DNA of 5,439 bases from Bacilli bacterium. Its GTDB lineage: Bacteria; Bacillota_I; Bacilli_A; RF39; UBA660. The translations under genes were made by a program, and so were the position numbers. Numbering within the stretch: position 1 is the stretch's first letter; every line of letters begins with the position of its first letter. Positions 1 to 5,439 of this stretch are shown piece by piece. Below the pieces are notes generated by a model. It did no database searches. It saw only the letters and a list, made by a program, of their open reading frames with translations, and was not told the DNA's origin. Where the stretch lies: assembly GCA_016293205.1 (NCBI GenBank), contig JAEDES010000042.1, positions 1 through 5,439 of the forward strand, given 5' to 3'.

Positions 1-342
1 GTTGCTAAAGCTAGTGGATTAGCAAGAACTGCTACTATATTATTAAATGGTGTATTAAATGGTATTGTTTGGGCTGTTGTAATAGCTGGTATACAAAAAG
101 CTATTCAAGCATGGGATAATTATGCTCATGCAACAGAAAATGCAATCAAAGCTTCTAAAGAAAGACAAGATGGATATAGAGATGAAGCAGAAACTTATAC
201 TAGCCAAATAAATAGTTTAGAAGGATTATCTAAAGAATATGATACATTAAGTCAAAAAGTTAATCTAACTGGTGAAGAATATCAAAGATTAAAAGAATTA
301 AAACAAGAAATAGCTGAAATAGCACCAGAATTAGTAACTGGC
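1..342 (+). CDS. Phage tail tape measure protein, exon 1 (5' partial)
   Basis: This is coding sequence in frame 1 with no start codon in the window, so the N-terminal part of the protein lies upstream. It encodes 114 residues. Residues about 11-31 are a hydrophobic stretch (ILLNGVLNGIVWAVVIAGI), of the kind found in tape measure proteins, where such segments may later help DNA cross the inner membrane. Residues about 38-105 are charged and heptad-like, predicting coiled coil, and end in EIAEIAPELVTG. In the genome the frame meets TAA at 343-345, but this lies in the intron. Joining to 1776 gives ELVTG-YDVNNDPIISLSGNMDEY, which resembles the 'GYD..G..I..L.G..DEY' run I associate with TMPs of low-GC phages. 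The identification is from general family features and memory, not a database match. The product would act inside the growing tail tube and fix its length. Confidence 0.82.
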
Positions 343-377
343 TAACAATATAGCCTAGTCGTAAAGTAATTTGCGAC
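340..377 (+). ncRNA. 5' splice site with P1 and P2 helices
   Basis: P1 pairs the exon end GGCT (340-343) with the internal guide AGCC (352-355) across an 8-nt loop. P2 follows as an 8-bp stem, GTCGTAAA (358-365) with TTTGCGAC (370-377), one pair being U-G, closed by a GUAA tetraloop of the GNRA class. GNRA loops on P2 typically dock into a helix receptor in group I introns. The guide bases 350-352 (ATA) also pair with the first bases of exon 2 (TAT, 1776-1778), forming P10 directly adjacent to P1. Confidence 0.75.
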
Positions 378-385
378 CGAAAATA

Positions 386-505
386 GATTTAATTGCAGGT
401 AATCCCTAAAGCTCTACACCACAAGCACAGAGAAATCATGTGTTGAAGGTACGAAAGTAGAAAAAACGTAGAGATTCTCATATGGTTAAATCCTAAGTGA
501 GAAGT
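386..505 (+). ncRNA. 5' half of the group I catalytic core (P3-P4-P5-P6)
   Basis: GATTTAA at 386-392 is the 5' strand of P3 and is followed at once by TTGCAGG (393-399), the 5' strand of P4. The P4 3' strand is in CCTAAGTGA (492-500), which resembles the R element CCUAAGUC of the Tetrahymena intron. Between them lies a P5-type domain. In it CTCTAC (412-417) can pair with GTAGAG (468-473), and a small hairpin, TAC-GAAA-GTA, sits at about 450-459. GAAGT (501-505) begins P6 and pairs with ACTTC (1568-1572) on the far side of the ORF. I could not settle the base of P5. Confidence 0.78.
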
Positions 506-568
506 GATTAAATTCATACAATGGGTGTTCATGCAGGTAAGTATCTACGTTTATTTTAATCAAAATAC

Positions 569-597
569 TTTACTTTTTATAATATATAGTGTATAAT
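569..597 (+). promoter_or_regulatory. Possible internal promoter for the intron ORF
   Basis: A perfect -10 box TATAAT (592-597) lies 17 bases after TTTACT (569-574), a 4/6 match to TTGACA. A second TATAAT is at 578-583 without a good -35. TATAAATA (597-604), which is the T4-type late promoter box, overlaps, although nothing shows this phage uses such a system. Transcription would begin a few bases before the ribosome binding site of the endonuclease gene. The region is about 85% AT, so chance matches are likely. Confidence 0.45.
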
Positions 598-610
598 ATA
601 AATAAAAAAG
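573..610 (+). promoter_or_regulatory. Possible hairpin next to the ORF ribosome binding site
   Basis: CTTTTT (573-578) can pair with AAAAAG (605-610), extended by AT/AT after one bulged A. A small inner TATA-GTG-TATA stem lies at 585-595. The 3' arm ends in the first G of the AAGGGG ribosome binding site. The stem would form only in transcripts coming through from the tape measure gene, not in ones begun at the -10 at 592. It is A/U-rich and weak, so the regulatory reading is an inference. Confidence 0.3.
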
Positions 611-613
611 GGG
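608..613 (+). promoter_or_regulatory. Ribosome binding site of the endonuclease gene
   Basis: AAGGGG lies 8 bases before ATG at 622. It decides the start: the alternative in-frame GTG at 589 has no purine-rich sequence in front of it and would place this site inside the gene. Confidence 0.75.
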
Positions 614-621
614 ATGATATT

Positions 622-1557
622 ATGAAGAGAAAATGGACAGAAGAAGCTATAATAGAATATATAAAAAATGAAGGTTACGTTTTTATTAAATTTGTTTTTT
701 ATAAGGCATTGGATTCAAGAGTATTAATACAATGTTCTAAAAAACATAAACCTTATGAAGTTTCTTTTAGAAATTTCAAAGGTAATAAATCTAAGAAACC
801 TAGAAGATGTCCTTATTGCAATAATAAAGAATTAGTGTATTTCAAAGATATTAAAGAATATGCTAATAATAATGGTTATGATATATTAATAAAAGATGAT
901 GAATATAAGAATATGTATCAAACATTAAAATTTAAACATAGAAAATGTGGAGAAATTACAGAGTTATCATTTATAAATTTTAAAAGTAGATTAGAAAGAA
1001 ATAATGAGCCTTGTGATATTTGTGCTAATAGAATAGAAATAAATTATCAATATGTTTATAATGAAATGAAAAAATATGGATATAAATTATTATCCATAGA
1101 ATATAACAATGCTCATGAACTCCTTAGAGTTGAATGCAATCATTCACATAAATTTTTTATAAGTTGGAATAAATTTCAGCAAGGTAGAAGATGTCCTTAT
1201 TGTAACACAACATATGGCGAAAGAAATATTATAGAATATTTAGAAAATAATAATTTTTATTATATATATGATAAAGGATATTTTGAAGATTTAATTAGTG
1301 ATGATAACAAAGTTTTAAGACCAGATTTTATAATACCTGATAAGAAAATATGGATAGAATTTGATGGAATACAACACTTTGAACCAACCGATTTTGCTGG
1401 AAAAGGTGAAAAATGGGCTAAAGAACAATTTGAAAAGAATAAATATCATGACCAATTAAAAAATAAATACGCTATAGAAAATAACTGGAAACTAATAAGA
1501 ATACCTTATTGGGAATTAAATAATATAAAAAGTATTTTAGAAAAAGAATTAAAATAA
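622..1557 (+). CDS. Intron-encoded homing endonuclease, zinc-finger repeats plus Vsr-like/EDxHD nuclease domain
   Basis: This 311-residue protein is encoded wholly within the P6 loop of the intron. Residues about 5-194 are three tandem modules of 55-65 residues. Each has a helix ending in a GY motif, then strands, then a metal-binding pattern: C38 with C63-x2-C66, C109 with C131-x2-C134, and C172/H174/H176 with C191-x2-C194. Two modules contain RCPYC. The C-terminal domain (about 199-311) shows E200 (GERNIIEYL), D235 (LRPDF), E246-x-D248 and H252 (IEFDGIQHFEP), and H276-D277. It ends in a strand, LIRIPY. This spacing fits the Vsr/DUF559-like PD-(D/E)XK fold and the EDxHD endonucleases, of which I-Bth0305I of a Bacillus phage intron is the known example. 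Such enzymes cut the intronless allele so that repair copies the intron in. It overlaps no other gene. All expected catalytic residues are present, so it looks intact. Confidence 0.85.
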   Translation: MKRKWTEEAIIEYIKNEGYVFIKFVFYKALDSRVLIQCSKKHKPYEVSFRNFKGNKSKKPRRCPYCNNKELVYFKDIKEYANNNGYDILIKDDEYKNMYQTLKFKHRKCGEITELSFINFKSRLERNNEPCDICANRIEINYQYVYNEMKKYGYKLLSIEYNNAHELLRVECNHSHKFFISWNKFQQGRRCPYCNTTYGERNIIEYLENNNFYYIYDKGYFEDLISDDNKVLRPDFIIPDKKIWIEFDGIQHFEPTDFAGKGEKWAKEQFEKNKYHDQLKNKYAIENNWKLIRIPYWELNNIKSILEKELK

Positions 1558-1567
1558 ATATGATAAA

Positions 1568-1775
1568 ACTTCAACGACTATCCCTCGGAGGTGAAATTCC
1601 TCAATAGGAGTAGGGCGACAAGCTAATGGTCGTGGGTGAAAATCCCTTAAATCGAAAAGGTCTACTCCTTCTTAAAGAAGGATGAAGAAATAGTCTATTC
1701 TCATATGAAAGTGTGAGCTGTTTTTATGAATTAAAATAAAAACGATAAAGTGTTGCGAACTTTATGAATTTAAAG
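1568..1775 (+). ncRNA. 3' half of the group I core (P6', P7, P3', P8, P9) and 3' splice site
   Basis: This is the 218-base stretch between the ORF stop and exon 2, and its end has no gene of its own. ACTTC (1568-1572) closes P6, and AAC joins it to P7 (GACTAT, 1576-1581). Subgroup IA-type extra hairpins follow: GAGG/CCTC around 1588-1602 and GCGAC/GTCGT around 1615-1632. P3' is TTAAATC (1647-1653). P8 is CCTTCT/AGAAGG with a 3-nt loop, and P7' is ATAGTC (1690-1695). P9 is CTCATAT/GTGTGAG with a GAAA loop. Two more stems are GTTTTTA/TAAAAAC (1720-1726/1737-1743) and ATAAAGT/ACTTTAT (1745-1751/1759-1765). The terminal G is at 1775, before TATGAT of exon 2. Confidence 0.82.
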
Positions 1776-4700
1776 TATGATGTCAATAATGACCCTATAA
1801 TTTCATTGTCTGGTAATATGGATGAATATATAGAAAAAATCAAAAAAGCTAGACAAGAAAAAATGGATTTAGTAAATTATGAAGCTAGTTTACAAGCTAC
1901 CGAATATTTAAAAAATGAAAAGGACACACAAAACTATAAACGTGAAGCACAAAAAGCCATAGATATGATAAATAATAAAAATGGTAATAGCGCATTCATG
2001 GGTGAAGGTAATGCTTGGAAAGGTACTAAAGCTATTCAAGAAGCAGGTAAAGAATGGCAAAATCAAACTAATGCTATCAAGAAGAATATCGGTGAATTAG
2101 TTACAGCTCATGAAGAATATGAAGTTGCTAATAATTCAATTAAATCTAGTGTTATTCGTAATTTAGGAGAACAATCCAAAGCGTATAAAAACTTAACACC
2201 TCAAGTTCAAAGTGAAATGAATCAATTGGTTCAATCATTAGATTTAGGAGATTTCACTCAAGGTCAAATAGTTGAATTAAACAGAGGTCTTGAAGGTATA
2301 ATGGAAAATTATACAAATTCAATGGCTACATTTGGTTCAAAACAACAACAAGAAATTCAAAAAACTAAAGAAGCATTCCAAAATTCAACTGGTTCAATAG
2401 AAGATTATGGTAATGCTTTAATGAATGCTTTTAGCGATAAACAAAAAATCAATCTTACTGAGTTAAATGATTATTTATCAGCTATCAATGAACAATACGG
2501 AAATACTGGTAATATAGAGCAATATCAAAATCAATTAAGACAAGTTGCCCAAGTTATATCTGAAATTACTGGTATGGATTATGATACTTTATATAAAGGT
2601 TTAAGAGATGGATTTAATCTAGATGCATTAGAACAGTCAACAGTAGCATTAAATAATTATCTTGATAAAAATAAACAATCAATAGATGAATGGTCTCAAG
2701 CAGTTGGTGATGGAGGTAAAAAAGCAAGAGAACTATTAGAAGATAATTTTAAAGGTGTTACTGATTTCCTTCAAGGTGCCTTTAATATGGGAGGATTTGA
2801 TGTTGATTATTTAAATCAGGTCAAAGATAGACTTCCTAAACAACTTCAAGAAATAGCAAAAGGTATATCTAAGGATAATAAAGCAACAGAATTAGAACAA
2901 AAATTCATGGTTGCTGTATCTACTGAAATTGCCAACGAAGGTGAAGTTACTGATGATACAATTAAAAATCTTGAAGATTTATTAAATGGAGTTACTGACC
3001 AAATAGATATACAAGGATATTTATTTAAAGGTGATGAAGCTGATGGTATCAGACAACTATTTAAAGATATCGGTTGGGAAGCAAAAGACTTAAAAGAAAA
3101 ATTAAAAGATAATGGATTAAAAGATGTTTTAAAAGATGCTCAAACCCTTCAAAAAGAATTAAAAAATCTTAACTTTGATAAAGAAGTAAATAAGAAGATA
3201 CAAGGTCTTAAATTTAATGATATTGGTGGTTTAAAAGCATTAGAAGAAGCTATTGGTAAGTTTACAACTAAAGAACAACAAATTAAATTTACAGCTGATT
3301 GTGGACAATTCTTCCAAGAAGCAAGTAATATGCAAGAAGCAATTCAAAATATGATTAATAGTGGCAACGGTCATTTAATATTAAAATATGATTTAGATGT
3401 TAGTGGAGATGAAAATCTTCAACATATTAAAGATGTATATAATGAATTGCCTAAAGAAATACGAACTTTAATTGATACTAAAGTCATAGGATTTGACCAA
3501 GTAGTAAAAGTTAAAGAATTGTTAATAGATGGAGGATTAAAAGATTCTCAAATTACAACTTTAATGCAAATTAAAGGTGCAGATGAAGCGTTAGCTAAAG
3601 CCACTAGTTTAAAAGAATTTTTGATGCTAATGCAAGATTTAATTGTAACATCTCAAATAAATGTTGAAACTAATGGTACAGAAGAAACAGAAGAGGTCAT
3701 AACAGAAGTACAAAACGCAGATGGTACAACATCTGAAGTAAAAGTAAATATGACTGCTGAAGGAAAAGAAAAACTTGAATTAGTTCAAAAATTATTAAAT
3801 GATTTAGATGGTAAAGAAACTAAAAGCAATCATAAGTCCAAAGCTGATAATAAAGAATTAGATGAAACTAAGAAGAAACAAGAAGAAGTTAAAAAAGAAA
3901 CTAAAAGTAATCATAAAGCTAAAGCTGACACAAAAGAATTAGATGAAGCTGAAAAGAAAGTAGAAAAACTTACAGTAGATACTCATGGTTTAATAACTTT
4001 ACAAGTTGAAGGAGAGCAACAACTTCAAGCAACAGTTGGAGAAAAAGATAAATTAGAAGTTGATGGAAAAGCTATTACTTATGTTCAAATTGATGGAAAA
4101 GATAAATATGAAGTATCTATTAATGATAAGAATCAATTAGAAGTAAATGGCGTGGCTCAAACTGATATAGAAGTAACTGGTGGAGAAAAACTTACTTTTT
4201 CTAAAAACGAAAAAGGTGAGTTAGAAGTCAACGGAAAAGGTGTAACTAACCTAGAAGTTACTGGTACTGAAAAACTAAGAGAAGCCAATGAGTATGTTGA
4301 AATACTTTCAACTGATACTTATGGTAATGTAACTATTACAGTTAATGGCGAAGAAGAAATTAGAATGACTAAAAATGAAAAAGGACAATTAGAAGCTGAC
4401 GGTAGAGCCATTACATATGTTCAAGTTGAAGGTGGAGAAAAATATTCGATTGCTATCAACGATAAAGGGCAATTAGAAGTTAATGGTGAAGCTAAGACCG
4501 ATGTTAAAATCAATAATGGTGAAGAATTAAAAGTTACTAAAAATGATAAAGGTCAATTAGAAGTTAATGGTGAAGCTGTTACTGATGTGGTTGTTAACGG
4601 AAAAGAAGAACCTAAAGAAGCAAAAGAAAACGTTCAAGACCTTCAAAAAATGGATGGTAAAAATGTAAGTGTTAATATTGATGTATCATTAAAAGAAACT

Positions 4701-5439
4701 GTTGGAGAAATACTGTCAAGACTTGGTTTAAATAAAAAGACAGAACATGTAGAATTAAAGGTTACTTGTGAAGATGAGGCAACTCCAGTAATTAATGATA
4801 TACTTAAAAATGATGGTCAAGCTATAAGTGTAACAATATCTTGTAGTGATAATGGAGCTATATCAAAAATAAAAGAAATTCAAAGTGCTCCAGAATCAAA
4901 ACCAATTACAATTAATGTATCAGCACCAAATGCTCAAAGTATATTAGATACGGTTAATAAACTTCAAAGTGCAACAATTACAGATAAACCATTTAATATT
5001 ACTGCAACTGGTGGAGATATTGCTTCTCAACAAATAAGTATATTACAAGTAGCGACTATTAACGATAAGGATTTTGCTGTAAATTGTACAGATAATGCTA
5101 CTCCTACGTTCCAAATGATACAAGCAACAACTTTTTCAGCTAAAGATGTTACTGTAAATTGTACAGATAACGCTACTACCGCATTAAATCAAATTGAAGC
5201 AAAAAAAATAAGCGATAAAGATTTCACAGTTACATGTATTGGTGGCGGAGCAGTAATTAATATATTAAATTCTATTATAGGTAAATTAGGTAGTATACAT
5301 AGTAAATCTATTACAATAACAACTACATACTCTACAATAGGAAAACCACCTAGTGGAACTGTTCCATCTGCAAATGAACCAAAGATAATTGAATTGCAAC
5401 AACCTTCATTTGGGTCAGGTACCACTCAATCACTAGATG
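1776..5439 (+). CDS. Phage tail tape measure protein, exon 2 (3' partial)
   Basis: The frame starts at TAT GAT GTC and stays open to the window end, giving about 1,221 codons with no stop. The frame has no start codon of its own and is open back to 1749 only through intron sequence, so it depends on splicing to exon 1. From 1776 to about 3270 it is mostly helical, Gln/Asn/Lys/Glu-rich and coiled-coil-like. From 3270 on it is repetitive, with strand-helix units, a coiled-coil duplication, an eight-unit beta array and more strand-helix units. The tail end turns Ser/Pro/Thr-rich (KPPSGTVPSANEP), which may be a linker. Extreme length, hydrophobic segment in exon 1, coiled coil and internal repeats together point to a tape measure protein. 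No lytic transglycosylase or peptidase motif is visible in this part. A long surface or adhesin-like phage protein is the main alternative. Confidence 0.8.
3270..3815 (+). repeat. Strand-helix repeats of about 30 residues in the tape measure protein
   Basis: Six diverged units follow each other, each starting with a short hydrophobic strand (QQIKFTAD, HLILKYDLDV, IRTLIDTKVIG, ITTLMQIKGA, TSQINVET, SEVKVNMTAEG) followed by an amphipathic helix. 182 residues over six units gives about 30 residues per unit. Sequence identity is low, so the units are recognised by pattern rather than by alignment. Confidence 0.55.
3816..3977 (+). repeat. Two tandem 81-bp copies encoding a coiled-coil module
   Basis: Both copies encode 27 residues beginning ETKSNHK, then KAD, KELDE and a Lys/Glu-rich helix. 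The first copy is 3816-3896 and the second is 3897-3977. The copies keep frame and differ by scattered substitutions, mostly in the last third. The second copy runs directly into the beta-repeat array. The pattern fits a segment duplicated in a protein whose length matters. Confidence 0.8.
3957..4625 (+). repeat. Eight 28-residue beta repeats arranged as two blocks of four
   Basis: The units are 3957-4040, 4041-4121 (27 residues), 4122-4205, 4206-4289, 4290-4373, 4374-4457, 4458-4541 and 4542-4625. Six begin with a form of NDKGQLEVNGEAVTDV. The first unit of each block instead carries DTHGLITLQVEG or DTYGNVTITVNG. Unit n matches unit n+4 best. Units 2 and 6 share AITYVQ, units 3 and 7 share TD after the core, and units 4 and 8 share a VT pair. 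Beta-hairpin or solenoid-like folding is inferred from strand-turn alternation with NG/DG turns. Confidence 0.8.
4749..5306 (+). repeat. Seven strand-helix repeats with a recurring cysteine
   Basis: The units are 25 to 29 residues and start at 4749, 4824, 4905, 4992, 5073, 5148 and 5223. Each begins with a strand such as VELKVTC, ISVTISC, ITINVSA, FNITATG, FAVNCTD, VTVNCTD or FTVTCIG. A helix follows, and then a linker often ending in DKD or DKP. The units at 5073 and 5148 are the closest pair, sharing VNCTDNAT and near-identical DNA. A Cys stands at the same place in five of seven units. An eighth strand (SITITTTYST) follows at 5307. Confidence 0.75.

Larger units (their letters stand above)
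343..1775 (+). ncRNA. Group I intron (self-splicing ribozyme) with ORF in the P6 loop
   Basis: The intron interrupts the tape measure gene, and its removal rejoins the reading frame exactly. Visible helices (window positions) are P1 340-343/352-355, P2 358-365/370-377, P3 386-392/1647-1653, P4 393-399/492-500 with two unpaired A, P6 501-505/1568-1572, P7 1576-1581/1690-1695, P8 1667-1672/1676-1681 and P9 1700-1706/1711-1717. The 5' core TTGCAGG and the 3' element TCCTAAGTGA match the classical group I Q and R elements, and GACTAT with ATAGTC forms P7. Extra stems between P7 and P3' are the mark of subgroup IA, common in phage genes. The last base is taken as the conserved terminal G at 1775. 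The exact boundaries could be one base off: 343-1775 and 344-1776 give the same mRNA, but only the first ends in G. There is no reverse transcriptase or domain V (group II) and no TnpA/TnpB (IStron). Confidence 0.9.

Noticed and set aside
343..345. TAA ending the tape measure frame as a pseudogene or frameshift
   Set aside because: The ribozyme helices and the exact rejoining of the frame explain the stop as intron sequence.
589..621. GTG start giving an 11-residue N-terminal extension of the endonuclease
   Set aside because: No ribosome binding site precedes it, it overlaps the likely -10 box, and the ATG at 622 has AAGGGG at ideal spacing.
343..1775. Intein or group II intron or IStron
   Set aside because: An in-frame stop at once after the exon rules out an intein. 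There is no reverse transcriptase or domain V, and no TnpA or TnpB gene.
1749..1775. Extension of exon 2 upstream (codons for SVANFMNLK)
   Set aside because: These bases form the 3' hairpin 1745-1765 and the intron end, and the protein junction ELVTG-YD fits better without them.
3816..4625. CRISPR-like tandem repeats
   Set aside because: The repeats are contiguous, of coding period (27-28 codons), diverged in a codon-wise way and without spacers.
5189..5425. Open reading frame of 78 codons on the minus strand
   Set aside because: It lies wholly inside the tape measure coding frame on the other strand, has no clear ribosome binding site, and has a composition that mirrors the repeats above it.
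1..5439. Alternative genetic code with TGA as Trp
   Set aside because: Tryptophan is encoded by TGG in both proteins and no in-frame TGA was seen, so nothing supports recoding.

Overview
The window is very AT-rich, with almost every synonymous choice ending in A or T, AGA for arginine and TGG for tryptophan. It reads as a phage or prophage of a low-GC Gram-positive host (Clostridia or Bacilli type). This host assignment is an inference from base composition and protein style, not from a marker gene. All genes are on the + strand.

Almost everything belongs to one very long gene that runs off both ends of the window, the phage tail tape measure protein (TMP). It sets tail length by spanning the tail tube during assembly. 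The gene is split. Exon 1 (1-342) carries a hydrophobic segment and a coiled coil and ends in ELVTG-like coding sequence. Exon 2 (1776-5439) resumes with YDVNNDP and stays open to the last base. Removing 343-1775 restores one continuous frame reading ..PELVTG-YDVNNDP.., so about 1,335 residues of the protein are visible.

The interruption of about 1,433 bp is a group I intron. P1, P2 (with a GUAA loop), P3, P4, P6, P7, P8, P9 (with a GAAA loop) and two further 3' hairpins can all be drawn by hand, with P3 (7/7 pairs) and P7 (6/6 pairs) formed between bases more than 100 nt apart. The loop of P6 holds a free-standing gene (622-1557) for a 311-residue protein. It has three tandem zinc-finger-like modules followed by a Vsr-like/EDxHD nuclease domain, which makes it a homing endonuclease that would spread the intron. 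It has its own ribosome binding site and a plausible internal promoter.

Exon 2 is built from repeats. It has a long helical part (about 1776-3270), strand-helix units of about 30 residues (3270-3815), an 81-bp coiled-coil duplication (3816-3977), and a beta-rich array of eight 28-residue units arranged as two blocks of four (3957-4625). Another set of strand-helix units follows, with a recurring cysteine (4749-5306). The intron sits in a recognisable motif of the TMP, and splicing is needed to make the tail protein. The endonuclease gene depends on the ribozyme to be harmless, and the ribozyme depends on the endonuclease to move.
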